From NCBI GenBank assembly GCA_030765065.1, contig CM060984.1, forward strand, positions 105,629,488 through 105,693,487: a stretch of 64,000 nt of DNA, written 5' to 3'. Positions 11,383-23,801 of the stretch are shown piece by piece. The notes beneath the pieces are model-generated. The model had not been told where the DNA came from. It did no database searches and worked only from the letters and a program-made list of their open reading frames with translations. Numbering within the stretch: position 1 is the stretch's first letter; every line of letters begins with the position of its first letter. Both the position numbers and the translations under genes were made by a program. This DNA comes from Deroplatys truncata. Its lineage: Eukaryota > Arthropoda > Insecta > Mantodea > Mantidae.

Positions 11383-13084
11383 GTGGTAGTGGTAGATTAA
11401 GTTTACTAAATTCCACTATACCCTTAAAAAGTATAAACTGTAAACATTATTTCATTAACCCTTCGGTTATTATAATCAGTTACCTTATCATAAGTTTTCA
11501 ATTAATTTTTCTCTTAAATATGTTTTTCACTCCCACCCTGGTTTGTAACTGAACCTGTTATGTATTATTGTTAAACAGGCTATTACTGCGTTCGCAATGA
11601 AATAAGTCTAGTCCTTTTAGGTCAATACTGTGTTTTCGCCCACGTGGAAATTATAAAACAGTAAAGCCGTCATATTAATGAACAAAGCGATCGCTTAATA
11701 CCAAAATGATTGATTTCCTAGTCAAAACTAATAGTTTTCTGTAGTTTACCGTTTAGCTACGCTTTATTACACTACATAGTCACTATTTCATTATTACTTG
11801 AAAGAATGTAACTGCTGATGTTAAGGAAGGAATGCCGTATTAAAAACTTCCTCAGGAACGTTGTCAACAGTGGCTCCTTTGCTCAGAACGCGAAATATTA
11901 ATTTTGAAGCCGTTCGTGGTGCGACAGTTTTGAAGCCGCACCCTTTGCTTCAAAGTTTGATGCTGCTATCTCAAGTTGAATCAGTTGAAATAACGTTTAA
12001 TGTTACCTGTTTTGTTGTCGAATTCTACCATGTCGTCATCTCCTAGCTGGTTCTGCGTTGTCTGATCCGCCAGCTGCTTCTGTGGTATAGCTATGAATTT
12101 TTTTATCTCAGGGTATGCACGAGTGTAGTGTGAAAGGATAACACCAGTTTCGTTAGCTGATAAAATGTTGACTCAAATATTCTGTATGAAAAGGATCGCC
12201 AACTGTTAAATTAAAGAATTAAGTTATTTCTAGAATAATAATTATGCCAAGTGTCAGTTACTGTAAGTCGCAGAAATGTTATTCAGAAAGATGCCTAGCA
12301 ATAGCCGTTAAATCTTTTTAACTCAAGCCAGTCACTGGGCACGACACAACTTAAAAATGAAACTAAATACCACATAAGTAATCACAATCATTGTCACACT
12401 AGTACGTCACAGGATTTAGTAAGCAAGTCAGATTAAGTAAAGTCTCATTTAGAATTTACGCTCTTTTCTTAAGCTCCATCTATTATCGTTACACCTACCA
12501 ACGTTCCTACTCGCGCGGTCCAATCTTAAAACTCTACTTATGCGTATTTGACACTTTTACTGTGCGGTCGAACCTCAGAATTTCATTCCCTTTCTAATTT
12601 ACAGAGGTCCTGCCTACATGACTTTGCAAACGTACTGAATATGCCCTTTAACCGCATTCCAGAAATCTCAGGCTAACGCGGTTTTTACTCGGCTGTTCCT
12701 AATGTATTTCCTTAACATGTTTCGCTAGTGACCTTTTTTCTCCGGACAAATCTTTAAACTCAGGCTAGTTACATCGTACTATGATTTAGTATACAGAAAT
12801 TATTTATTACAATTATTTGTATATCTTATTATTTATTTATTTAATTATTTATATATTCCTGTCAATAATATCGTTATCAACTGAAATACTAAGTTTAACG
12901 TCACATGAATGAATAATATCACTAAATAACCGCCAATAAGAGATTTAATGGAACCACGGTAAGCAAAAATCCTGATAAAGGTTCCCATAACAACAAAAGC
13001 CACAATAGGCTCTTAAGCTACGTAAACACACAATAGGAAAATAGGATGGATATATACAATTTTCCGTCACCCAAGACTACAGTT
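10635..13084. other. No gene recognised; AT-rich with one ATT array
   Basis: About 2.4 kb without motifs. It contains an ATT microsatellite (11330-11382) and an AT-rich patch at 12784-12860. Short open frames, for example 11861-12046, show no family signature. Confidence 0.5.
11330..11382. repeat. (ATT)n microsatellite
   Basis: About 17 uninterrupted ATT units. Confidence 0.97.
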
Positions 13085-13850
13085 TTTAACATCTTAACAG
13101 TTTTCTTCATTCCTGCCTATTGGACCATAAATCTCCAATTTCCAAAACCATCATTGCCCCTCTAATTCCTTGTATCCACGTGCTATGCGGTCTTCTTTTT
13201 ATCCTCCTTCCTGGTGGAGTCCATTCCATTATTTTATTTTCATCTTCCATTCTTTTAGGCGTGCAATACGATTCTAATGGTTTCTGTTGAACAAAATCTG
13301 AAATTAAGTTATAAAAATTTGTTTTCTTTTATAATCTCAGTTCTGATTTTCTTTCTCGTTTAGATTCCTAGCAGATCTCCAATAATTCATTTCGCTACAA
13401 TAAACTTTCTTTTCAACTGATAGTTCAGCGTTCACACGTCGGAGCCACAGGTTATAATACTTCTATTGTTTTAAAAATTGTAGTTTTAATTTCTTTTGTG
13501 ACGTGTTTATCCCATAAAATACATTAAAGATAGATATAACATACTTTCCTGAGTTTAACTTTGATCTTATTTCCTTTGCTTGTTTCCCATATTGTCTAAT
13601 AATTACAGAAATGTATTTACATTCCCCTGTGTGTTTAATTATCCCCATTTCGTCTTCCAGTGCCAAATCTTGATGTATATCTCCATCTGGACATATTTTT
13701 GGTTTTATCCATGTTTACGTTTACACAATTTGTTACATTATTGAACGAATCTCCTTGTAGATATTATATGTCTTTATATTCTTGAGCCAGAATTAACTGA
13801 TATTCCGCAAATTGCATATAGATCTATAAAATCAGTATATCTACTCCAGG
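13085..13850 (-). pseudogene. Non-LTR reverse transcriptase C-terminal part (decayed)
   Basis: Read on the minus strand from about 13840: a stretch corresponding to the end of the active-site loop (LILAQEYKDI), then NVNMDKTKNMSRW. Next comes GIIKHTGECKYISVIIRQYGK (13463-13666 frame), matching the thumb region after motif D. Further on lie YWRSARN and, near 13257-13155, RMEDENKIMEWTPPGRRIKRRP with STWIQGI. The last is the basic C-terminal tail seen in many RTE-like and related insect LINE proteins. Several frame changes and stops make it inactive. The clade cannot be fixed by eye. Confidence 0.8.
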
Positions 13851-14467
13851 CCTACGATTCTAAACAAAGGAACAAAATAGGGAAGTAGGTAAATACCGAG
13901 CTCTAATAACAATAAAAATAATAATTAAAGTAACAATAATAAAGAATGATGGCCCGTCTTTAGATTATGCAATTGAATTTGCATATCTGAAGGATTTCAG
14001 ATAGGTTTTGTGATACATTAATGGGAGTAGGTATACCATAAAAAGAGGTAGTCACATAACGTCTGTATTTTGCAGAATATCTCTGAATATACTGCATCAC
14101 TATTAGAATATTCCCTCCGGTAGCAGGACTCTCTAAAAACAAATTTCGCAGTAACTCCTGGCGCTCTTTAATGGGCTTGGTCGTTGAAGTTACCGTAAAA
14201 ATTCACTATAACGACAACCATTTCTCCTCAGAACACACTGAATTGCGCCGGAAAAACCCATAAAGTTATTTCACAAACCTTTGCGGATAACTTTTCGTAT
14301 ATCCGGATATATTTTGCGAAGTGCCTCTCATACAGTCCGTCCTAAAACTTACGGAATATTTTCTACTTGTGTAAGTTCAAATCGTGCTATTTAAATTGAA
14401 GGTTTTATTTCTGTATTTTATAATATTAATTTAACACTTATACGTTAAAGAGGAGTTAATTTTTAGT
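13851..14467. other. No gene recognised
   Basis: No coding or repeat signal that I can name. It may hold upstream LINE sequence too decayed to read. Confidence 0.45.
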
Positions 14468-14722
14468 GCTATTTATACCCCGCCTTCAAATACATTGGTC
14501 ATTACCGGCGGCCTTTCCTTTGGAACCTATTGCCTAAGGCAATGGTGTTAACTCGTATTCTCTTGTCCTAGAGTTTCTTCTTCATTATTAGATGATACAC
14601 CTATTCACACTCTCATTCATGCTTCCAGAATCTGTGAAGGATGGGGATTAATCTTGGCTAGAGAAAAATTCCTACCCCCAGCCGGGAATCAAACCCAGGA
14701 CCCGTCGCACAGGAGTTAAATT
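14468..14722 (-). mobile_element. SINE family H, copy 1
   Basis: The minus strand has a tRNA-like head with a B-box near 14685-14705 (GGGTTTGATTCCCGG). The body matches 50164-50440: both share 'cccgcctt', 'ccgg-cgg' and the 'cactctcattcatgcttccag' region in order. Both copies start with TGCT-ATTTATA on the plus strand. Confidence 0.65.
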
Positions 14723-14999
14723 GTTTTCAAACAATAAGTAAAATTGCTTGTAAAACATGAGCTTTCGAATCAACAGTTTTTGGGATAATAAAACGTTATT
14801 TTAAGATGGAACTTTTAAAAGGGTTTATCCAGTTTGGAAAAAGGTACTATTATAACTGTACAGCTAAAGTGATATAACTTAATATATCAATAAGTACTAA
14901 GAATGTGATTTAGGCAAATACGTGGTGTTTTTAAAGCAAGTACGGATAATTCTTTTAAAAAAATAACACAACATTATTTTCCAAATGCTTTATTGCCAT

Positions 15000-15235
15000 C
15001 ACCTTTCACTACTCCTCCACATAGACACTACCGTTATTCAGGCACTTATCGTCACATGAAACCAGTTTTTGTAAGAATGATGCCGCCAGTGATGAAAGCC
15101 AACTCTGCACTTCTTGTTTCCCATCATCGTCGCCTTTGAAATGTTTTCCACCAAGGAATTTCTTCAGATGAAGAAATAGTTGAAAATCGCTTGCTGCCAA
15201 ATCAGGGACGTGGTCGAATTGTTCCCAACAAATGA
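15000..15235 (-). pseudogene. Mariner-like transposase C-terminal fragment
   Basis: The minus-strand frame reads AASDFQLFLHLKKFLGGKHF, then QSWLSSLAASFLQKLV and DDKCLNNGSVYVEE. This is the arrangement after the third catalytic aspartate in one group of insect mariner transposases: S-D-F/H-LF, then K-K-LGGK, and a C-terminal W-DKC-N-G-YVE. The fragment is 5'-truncated and I could not find its terminal repeats. The 330 bases to 15565 hold no readable part of the protein. Confidence 0.85.
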
Positions 15236-15569
15236 TGCGATCAGATCTTGAGTTTGTTTTCTGTGTGTGGCATTGTCACTCATTATTGTTTCCCCATAAA
15301 CCTCACACAATAATTGGCGATGAATGTTTGCTGGTCTCGCATTAAACTAATCTGACTTCACAGTCGGCGGGTCGTTCGATTGTTTTGGAACATTTTGAAC
15401 TCTAACAACAGGAAAACATAAAAGTGACGATCGTTCATAGCTGCGTCTGTCTTTCTAATGCATGGAGGAACTCGTCGCGCATGCTCCAAATCGCGACTGC
15501 AGCGTCAAAGTATTAAAACGGTTCATAATTTAAAGTGATACCTGGTACTTTGCACAGAACCGCGTGAAA

Positions 15570-15960
15570 TGTTTCGCAGTAAGGTGGGAGACTAACATTT
15601 GGGAGTTCTGGTTCGATTCCCTTTGAGGACACTAGACCTTGGGTTTCTTGTGATTTCCTGGTGGGTAGGCGAATGCTGGTATAATATCTCATCTACCCGA
15701 TTACTTTCATTCAGTTTCCTTCACGTTTCAGGTGCGTTTCTAGGTTTTGTGACGTATGGTGGTGCCGGACAGGTGCTTGCTCAAAAGAAAGAGTACTCCC
15801 CGCAAACACTAGAGGACTGCTTGGTGACGGTCATTCATAGCCCTCTCTGGGCAGCTCCAGTAGTGGGACGGGTCTTGAACCGAGAACTGTAAAGGACTTC
15901 CGCGTGTCTCTATGGCCTATACTTTATTCTTCCTCGGGGTGGTAGGAACAATAGATTTTT
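15570..15960 (+). mobile_element. SINE family G, copy 1
   Basis: A tRNA-like head near 15575-15625 has a B-box GGTTCGATTCC. It is followed by 'ccttgggtttcttgtgatttcc', a middle 'ttcatgtttcaggtgcg'-like block and a 3' part shared with 46148-46565 (ggtgacgg, gaactgt, gcgtctctat, caatagat). The 97-codon frame at 15599-15892 lies inside this repeat and is not a gene. Confidence 0.75.
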
Positions 15961-16588
15961 CGTAGGTAGTAGTGTGCAAGGTTATGTAGACTATACTGTT
16001 GCACAGCCAACGCCTATTATGCCCCTCATATATTTTGATAGCGATTGCCGGAACCATGAGGAAAGTTTCCCTACGACGTAATAATCCTGAAAAATATTGA
16101 ATAAATAGGAGTAGTTTTCTTTTTAGAAAACTTTAATTATAATAACTCACTTTCATACTAGTAGATTTCAACAAAAAAGGGTTATTAATTAGTTACAGTG
16201 CAATGTATCAGTTCCGAAATGTATATACCATAATACCCCCCATATCATGCTATCATTACTTTGAAGACCTTTAATTTCTGTTATGGTCAAAGAGTTCTAA
16301 GTTCAAAAATCTAAACACACCAATATATCGCGTGAGTCTTCTCATCTTGCGGGTTGGTAACCAGGCAACCCTTCATTTTACAGACGATGCAAAATGTAGA
16401 TGCTGACACCAAATTCACCAGGCCGCTGAGTAGGGCTACGGTGGTGCTTGTTAACGTATTCTAGTAGCGCAATGATTAACATGCTGGAAAGTCTTGGCGA
16501 AGCTCGGAAGTTCAAATCACGCCTCCGAATATACAACTGTATAACTTCTCAATCCGTAGGCTGAGAAAACTCACCCAGTATATTAATA
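15961..16588. other. No gene recognised
   Basis: No coding motif or repeat terminus apart from the TA at 16587-16588 that borders the next element. Confidence 0.5.
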
Positions 16589-17500
16589 CGAGGGTGAGTC
16601 AATAAATAAGTCGCAAACATCAGTTTGCGTTTAACATATTTATATTCTACGTGTGTATTTTGCCGACAGATAGTAGCATATGTATGCTTGTAGCGGGTAC
16701 ACGAATTCACGTAGGCACCGGTCAGTTAGTGGCAGCTAGAAGAAGATAGGGGGTGTGTTGCAAGAGTGTACACGAGAAGAATAGTGTATGTGGTGAGAAC
16801 TGTTTATCACTGAAAGCTGTGTTCAGTTGGATTCAGAAGTTTAACGCGGGGAGGCGAAGCATCAGAGATTAGAAAGTGTTGGTCGTCCTTCGGAGGTGTC
16901 AAATGAAACCACAGTGCAGCGGGTGGAAGAAATCATTCGTACTGACAGGCGTGTGACGATCGATACCCGTGCTGTAGTTGTCTACATGGAACTGCTTACA
17001 GCATCATCTATGAGCAGCTGAAGTTTCCCAAAGTTTGTGCACGGTAGGAAACATACCACCCCTCTCAAAAAAAATGTTCAAGACGATTCTATCTGCCCAC
17101 AAGGTTTTGCTCACCGGTTTAGAAGCGCTACTGCTGACACCTCCAAAGGACCACCAGGATGCTTCAGATCTGTGATGTTTCGCCTGCTCGTGTTAAACTT
17201 CAGAACCCAATTTGTACGCACCATCCCCTGATAAACAGTTCTCACCATACACGGGTGCGATGCACTTCTTCTGTGAACGTCCTTTTGCACACAAAAAATG
17301 CACAACACACGCTGTTCTCGTGTACACTCCTGCAACAGACCCGCCATTTTCTTCTGGCTGCCACTGACTGAACCACGTGATGTCGGCACTCACTACGACA
17401 AACATACATATGCTGGTATCTGCTGGCAAAATACACACGTCGAATTTAAAAATGTTACTTGGTAGGCTGACGTTACGTTTTACTTATTGTTTCACCCTCC
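16589..17500. mobile_element. Palindromic mariner derivative (two 5' halves head to head)
   Basis: The element is bounded by TA on both sides (16587-16588 and 17501-17502). The left end is CGAGGGTGAGTCAATAAATA and the right end, reversed, is GGAGGGTGAAACAATAAGTA. The two arms stay similar for over 300 bp: both carry 'cgtgtgtattttgcc', 'gcatatgtatg', 'ttgca-gagtgtacacgag' and 'gtgagaactgtttatca'. Each arm encodes the N-terminal part of a mariner transposase: the left arm on plus (GENCLSLKAVFSWIQKFNAGR, VQRVEEIIRTDRRVTID, YSIIYEQLKFPKVCA), the right arm on minus (FLCAKGRSQKK, VYGENCLS). There is no catalytic domain, so it could move only with an enzyme supplied from elsewhere. Confidence 0.88.
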
Positions 17501-18054
17501 TAAAATTCAGTCATTTGGTATTTTAAATCATTAATGTTTAAGCGTAATAAAACAAAAAATTGGGTAAATTTTTTGGGATGTTTTGGTTCTAAAATTATTT
17601 TACTTAAAGAGACTTCAGTATATTCCCACAAAATACACATGTTTTTATAATACGTTAAGCGTTTTTAGTGCATCACATTAGTCTCAATTTATTGATCGTA
17701 TCACAGAAGTCTCTATTGGTCCTTTGCTTTATTTAGAGATTTTTATATCAGGTGATTTAAATTTTCCTTCTAATCTGTATAATGGTATCTGCAAATCATC
17801 TTCTTGTCTTTGCGTAGTTATTTTATTAGCTATCTAATGGGCGCGGAAAAAAAACAATGAGCAGTAAATTGTAAAGTAGAAAGACAGTACCAAAAATAGC
17901 ATTTTGAGGATAGAAACAAGGGGTCGCAGAATCCTTTTTACTGCGTTACATGCGTCAACATTAAATCCGTTATATTACAGTCTCCAATTGTGAAACCAGT
18001 GGTGGACCAGATGTAAACAAAACGCACTCTTGTACAGTATTAGTCACCGTCACT
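17501..18054. other. No gene recognised
   Basis: AT-rich sequence without features that I can name. Confidence 0.5.
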
Positions 18055-18175
18055 AGGACCCGGCGGAAGGAGATAGATATTTTCGAGCGTAAAAATCTTT
18101 AGTATGGCTTCCTTCGGAAGAGAAGTAAAACCGGTGGTCTTGTGTCGTAGATTTACGGCGCGCAAAGCATTTCAA
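18055..18175 (+). mobile_element. SINE family I body fragment
   Basis: The block 'taaaaatctttagtatggct' through 'aaaaccggtggtcttgtg' matches the region just after the tRNA-like head in the copy at 63852-64000. Here the head is missing. Confidence 0.6.
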
Positions 18176-19834
18176 GCCTGATAAAGAGGTCTCTGAGCAA
18201 AATTACCGGTCTTCCATGCCCAATATAGAATGGGAATCTACTGATCACAGCAGTTAAAGAGCGTCCATAAATGAAGCTCAGCTTCAGTTACTGTCCCTAG
18301 GTGTGTCTGATGTTAAATGCCGGATTTGTGTTGTGAAGCCTACTGTATGGATGTTAATACCGAATTCTCGTCTTGTTCAGTACAAATAGTACAACACAGT
18401 ACAGTACATGCATGTAATGGTTAGTTTCTCATTGTATACTATCACTCACTAGCCTAGACGGTAAGTACACACTTTTCGTGTGAGTACTTTTCATGTTGAC
18501 TGCAAATGAAAATGTACCTAATGTTTCATAGCCAGATTTCAATTATGTTCATGCAGCGCTAGGGTCATTATACTGCATCCATCCCTCTAACCTCAAAATT
18601 CTTGATGTTGTACTTCCTTTTTTACTCTACAGTTTTCAACATATTATATTTTAGCGGCGTAGTCTAAAAGTAGAACTTCTAACACGGTGCATACGAGCTA
18701 AAATCTTTAGATGCGATGTACGAGTCCAATCACATGTCAATTACCCTTTGTATTTTCACATGTTTAATAACTCGACTTGGTTTGATTAGGTTTTGCTTTC
18801 CATTGCCTTTTTACAGCTTAATTTCTTATGGCACTTGCATTATCTGTTCACAATACAAATCCTATACTTCAATTTATCGCAATTCGCTGGAGTTAATATA
18901 TATTTTATATTGGTAGCGTTAGCTTTCTTTGGTCTAAAGCGTTACTCTTTTATTTATTATAACTTACCGAATATTAAATTATGGAAATTATGAATTCAGA
19001 AGAAACGGAAATTGAACACCAGGTGAAATTACAGAAGAAGCGAAAAGAATAACACTGGAAGTACTTATTTAAATAATCCAGAATGCAATATGATATAGTG
19101 TTTAATCGCTTCACTGAGAATGACTGCTAGTGAATCAACAAAACACCAAAACATTTGAGATCGCATTTTTCAACGTCATTTCTATTGCTTCAAGGTGATC
19201 TCCGTTAGTTTCAGTAATCAATGTAATATTATTGATATTTTACAAATTCGAGCGCTGTCTGAAAAATAGTATATGACACACGGTTAAAAGTGGTTATATT
19301 TTGCTTGTAGGATTACGACACAAAGATCTAGGTCTTTGTTTTGTTAACATTCCTGTTGGAAAAATACTACCCTACTTTTATCCCTTGTATCCTAATTTAC
19401 TATTTCCGCCCTCCATAAAATGCAAAACCGCATGCATGTGCGTATGTTTGCATGTCCAGTCCACAGAGTATACACAAATGCTGAAAGCTGAAAACATTAC
19501 ATGTTTATAGTAATTTAAATTTATACACCATAAAAATTATATTTTTTTCACTTATAGCGGTGGTTTTAGAGATACGAAACCTTTGACAAGGACCACGTAC
19601 CAGTTACAACCATGCAAGTGATTGGATCAGCGATCAGTCTGAATATCGGAATATAGTGTGGTGTGTTTTAAAATGCAGTTAAAACTACATTTCACCCTTG
19701 TTTTCAAGACTTCGAAACAGAGCTACACCGTTTCACAAATCGAGTCCCAAATTTGCACATTTGGCCTATGGTTATCAGGAAGCGGAGAAGGATTTCGGCA
19801 CTTAAGAGCAAACAAAGGACTATTGTGCTTCTGG
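18176..19834. other. No gene recognised
   Basis: About 1.6 kb of AT-rich DNA. Open frames at 18716-18993 and 19301-19510 lack recognisable motifs and overlap in different frames, so I do not call them. Confidence 0.5.
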
Positions 19835-20255
19835 AAACTTTCGGGAGGAAGGGTTAAAGTCAAGGACATAAAAGACCACCAGATTCGGAGTGACAGGCTC
19901 CGACGCAGGGGGGTCCCTAACGTCTCCAGATATAACATTGAATCCGATGGGACCTCCTAGATAAGCAAGCCTACCTCTCCCCACAGAGAGGTATCTCTGA
20001 GAACCTGTCGCACATCGAAAGTCAGAACAGACGTTCCTCAAAACAAACTCCACTGCCACCTCATCACTTGCCATCCATTCGCCTGATCCTTGACCTTGAA
20101 GCATAAGGGAATTAAATAACACGAATTTGACGGCAGGAAAATTTGCAGCATTGTAATAATCCACGCATTGAAAGCAGCAAAAAGAAAAAAAAAACAAGGT
20201 GAGATCAGCCAACACACCGGAAATCGAACCCGGGACCTCGCACGTTACCATCTTT
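19835..20255 (-). mobile_element. tRNA-headed repeat J (SINE-like)
   Basis: The minus strand from 20255 starts with a tRNA-like head containing a B-box (GGGTTCGATTTCC) near 20240-20225. A pyrimidine-rich run then leads into a GC-richer body to about 19835. The open frame over most of it (143 codons, minus) begins in the tRNA-like head, so coding is unlikely. I see no second copy in the window, hence the moderate score. Confidence 0.5.
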
Positions 20256-21102
20256 GTTGTTGCACTTGAGTTATAGGACTCGCAAAAAATTATAGATTTT
20301 GTGAAACACTCTCTACTACAATTGTGAACCCTTATCTACAAATCTCCACCATTTAACTAATCGAAAATAATGGGACACTAGACTTTCGAAAACTACCCTT
20401 AATCCGTGCAACGACGGATAGCACAGTATTCTAATTGGTGCCTGTTTTAATGACAACTCCTGAATTTATCTCAAGCCGTTGGATCTAAATGAAGCCAATT
20501 GTTAGTAGGGTTAACAGTTTTTAAATGTAAATACGTCACTCAGCATTACGGATTTACAGTCAAAATGATACTACATATAAACAAATAATGATGTCCATTT
20601 TAATGGTACTTACAAAATCGATGTCTACAGCCAAGATTAACAGATATGTTTCTCGATCTACTCATCAGAAAGTCCATCATCTTCCTCTGAAATGCTGCAG
20701 AAGCATACAGACTTTTGTAGTCGTAGAGCTTAACATCACCTCGGCGACTTGAAAGTTTTCAGACACGTTCTTCCACAATCTGCGATGACAGAATGAGCCC
20801 ATGTACTCCGTCTAGTACTCGTCTGTGCCAAGTTTAATTTTATTAAAAACATTTTAGAATCAAACTTTTACAAGAAGCGTTACTATAAAGCAATGAAACC
20901 GCTCAGAGTGCAAATTCCGCTAGTTGTTTGAAACCATTATGTTCATAAAGTTTGCAAATGTGTTAAATAGCACCACAAAAGCTATCAGATCCAGAGATAG
21001 GGAATTCCATTATTCCGAGTTCTTTTTCACTGATCAGCAATTTTCTGGATAGAAGTGTATGCATTGGGATTAACAATTCTAGGCACTCTGGCATTGAAGG
21101 GG
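20256..21102. other. No gene recognised
   Basis: No coding motif or known repeat that I can name. Confidence 0.5.
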
Positions 21103-21972
21103 AAAAAATTGTTTCATTCACATGACTTTCTCCACCCATTCTTCAAAAAACTATTCTTACAAAACCTTATGCTTCTATCTACTTCATGCTAATCGAGATA
21201 TTTTGTTGTTGCAGAAATGGCGTTATTCTATATTTCCTTGTAGGTATAAGGGGGAATAAGAGAATACAGTATGATTAGGCTCTTTAAGAACGGGTTGCTA
21301 TGTGATATCTTCGAAATTACGTTCTCTTTGTATGACCGCGAGAAAAAGAGCGAACAGCGATTTTGCAGTTAAAAAAGTTCAAATTATTTGATAATTCAAA
21401 CCTACAATGAATAATATCTCGGAAATTGTCAACTCCACCAAAAAGGGCAGAAATTATTGCTGTAACAAGATCTACATTTTTTGTGCAGTAAAATTTTGTC
21501 TATCTCTTACGGTTTACCAGTTATGCAAAGGTAAATCAGAATGAAGAGGACTTCAGAGGCTGTTCCTAGAAAACTCAGATATACATTTGATTTGTTTTAA
21601 AAATATCTTAAACATACAGTATTTTAATCAAAATCGATATAGAAATTTTTGAGAAATCAAAACTTTTGAAAAATGTTCCACGTAAAAGATAGTTTGGGGT
21701 GGGGGATTTATTGAAAATCCTTGTGTCGCAACCTGGAAGATTCTGAACTTAAATGCCAAGTTTGGTATTTAACCCATTTTTCATTTTTGAGCTATGCTGT
21801 TCATAGACACACGGACATACATACATACACACACGTGCGCGCACACATGCAACTTTTCTAAATTGGTGGGGATTGGTTCGGGAACCTCAAAACGTGCATT
21901 TCCATCAACATCTGCATATCAAATTTTTTTAGCAAAGTGCAACACTTCCTTTACTTACTATTAGTATAGTTA
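21103..21972 (-). mobile_element. Family A element, copy 5
   Basis: Diverged, near full-length copy. It begins with a degraded GTTTCATTCACATGACTTTCTCC and ends 'cctttacttactattagtatag'. Internal blocks 'tttgtctatctcttacggtttaccag' (split by variants) and an ACAC/GCGC tract at 21815-21850 identify the family. Confidence 0.75.
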
Positions 21973-21975
21973 ATA

Positions 21976-23232
21976 AATGAAGTCCCTAAATCTTTAGATA
22001 GTGACAGTAAAACAGCAGCTCTAATATCTGGTATATTAAGCCGTATGATTGCTTAAACCATAGAATATCATTAAAGAAATGAAATTATTATGGGGTTGTA
22101 AACAAAAGCTTGAAATTGTTTGAATCTTATTTAAGTGGTAAGAGATAAAAAACTGTAATAAATACACACAATCACATTGTGCACTCAAGTTGGCAAAATA
22201 GTTATGCATATGTTCCGCAGGGTTCTGTACTGGCACCTTTACTTTTTACAATATATACAAATCGTTTACCAGAACATGCTCATAATAGTGTTGTATTACA
22301 TCAGATAATACTACAGTTATAACAAAAGAACAAAATACAAGATATGAGTAAGAGAACAAAATACGTTTTAAATAAGATGAATGAATGGTATCAAACAAAT
22401 GGAGGGAAATTAAATAAAGATAAAACTAACCTTTTAAAGTTTATAATATGTATTATGGTGTAAATCAACAGAATGTGGATACAAAACTGATACATTCAAC
22501 CAAATTACTTTATATATTTTTAGACAACCTACTTAAACGGAAGGATCATATTAAATATTTAGGTAAGAGGCTAAATAGTGCCCGCTTTAACATGTTATGT
22601 AAGGTCAAATAACTACGTTAGCGGTGTAAATGTTGTCTATTTCAGTTAATTTTCAGTCACTAATCAACTATGGAATAATAATATAGGAAAAATCAACTGA
22701 TTGTGAAACGGTGTTTAAAATACAAACAAAAACAAAATATCGAAAAAATGACATTGTCTAGCTATTGAACATCTGTAGAAAATTACTTTAAAAAACAAAA
22801 ATCGTAACCCTTACGTCATATTTGTATAATCCAAAGTTCATGGTGATTATAATAATTACATCGCATCAACAAACACATAGATACAACACTCACAACAGCC
22901 AACTCTTAAAATACCCCCAACATAGATTAAAGATATTAGAAAAAAAAACATATCATATGGCATTAAAAATATGTGAAAAGTTACCCAAGTAAATTTTGTA
23001 AAACTATAAAGACTATACTATTAAAAAAGGCCTACTATAGTATTAATGAGTATTTGGAGGATGTAGCATTTTTATACTAGCCATAAGTATAGGAATATTA
23101 AATTTTGACAAATGTATTTTAATATGTTGTTCTTTAAGTACATATAATTCTTGTATATACTATTTGAGTCACCAGGCTGAAAACTGATTTTATGCAAGTG
23201 AAAACGTGACAAATTGAATTGAATTGAACAAT
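21976..23232 (+). pseudogene. Non-LTR retrotransposon reverse transcriptase fragment (decayed)
   Basis: From 21976 the frames give SLDSDSKTAALI, then KPYDCLNHRIS (motif A with its aspartate), LKLFESYLSG, and VPQGSVLAPLLF at about 22196 (motif B). The expected A/DD catalytic box near 22298 reads SDNTT, so the second aspartate is lost. Later come MNEWYQTNGGKLNKDKT (motif D region), LKRKDHI-like residues, and a C-terminal RYNTHNSQLL-KYPQHRLKILEKKTYHMALKI stretch. Stops and frameshifts are frequent. It ends near an ATTGA pentamer tail at 23214-23231, consistent with a LINE 3' end, and is 5'-truncated at the family A copy. Confidence 0.85.
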
Positions 23233-23381
23233 AGGTAAGCAATAGAGAAAGTAAGAAGGAAAGAATGTTTTGTGGGATGTAGTAGGGTAGAGAGAGATCA
23301 TGAGGGCAAAAATTCAGATAGGAGTCAGGTTTGGTTTCATCATCCAAAATGCAACATTAGTATAAGAAAGAAGATTATATT

Positions 23382-23787
23382 ACCGAGTGGGATGGCTCAG
23401 GCGATAAAGTCTGTGGCCCGCATTTGGGAGGTGCCGGGTTCAAATCCCGTGGGCCGACCAATCTGTCTGAGGTTTTTTCGTGGTTTTGCTCAGTCATCAA
23501 GGTATATACCGGATTGCATATTTAATATCACGACCCAAAGTTCCATCTTAAGTTTAAAACAATAGTAAAATGAAAAATAAGTGGCAATAGTGAATGCTAT
23601 GCCATCAATCTACAGACAATGCAAGCAATTAGACTGGACGGCACCCTAATGCCATCTGCACGTCATGAAGAAGGGGTTACAGGGATGAGACCTAGAAGGC
23701 TAACTATCCATCACATATCGTTCTAAGAGATATCCACCAACAGATCCGTCGCGATATGAACAAGGAGTTAAAGCGACGTAAAATAAA
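23382..23787 (+). mobile_element. Repeat family D, copy 1 (tRNA-derived SINE with 3' body)
   Basis: The head reads GAGTGGGATGGCTCAGGCG (A-box region) and GGGTTCAAATCCCG (B-box), a clear tRNA-related RNA polymerase III promoter. It continues with 'ttttttcgtggttttgctcag', 'taatatcacgacccaaagttcca' variants, then a segment of about 75 bp that loosely matches one unit of the 76-bp satellite at 37.4 kb. A 3' part 'gacctagaaggctaac' follows, and it ends in an A-rich tail. It is the intact-layout reference for the expanded copy D2. Confidence 0.8.
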
Positions 23788-23801
23788 AATAGAATAAAAA
23801 A
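23788..23801. repeat. Target-site duplication, left copy
   Basis: AATAGAATAAAAAA, identical to 24618-24631 across the family A copy. Confidence 0.9.

Noticed and set aside
19820-20251. A 143-codon minus-strand open frame
   Set aside because: It starts inside a tRNA-like SINE head and runs through a SINE-like body. It has no protein motif.
23391-23460. Possible functional tRNA gene
   Set aside because: The A- and B-box spacing fits, but I could not fold a convincing cloverleaf with a paired acceptor stem, and the sequence continues into a repeated SINE body found at 37190 and 60838.
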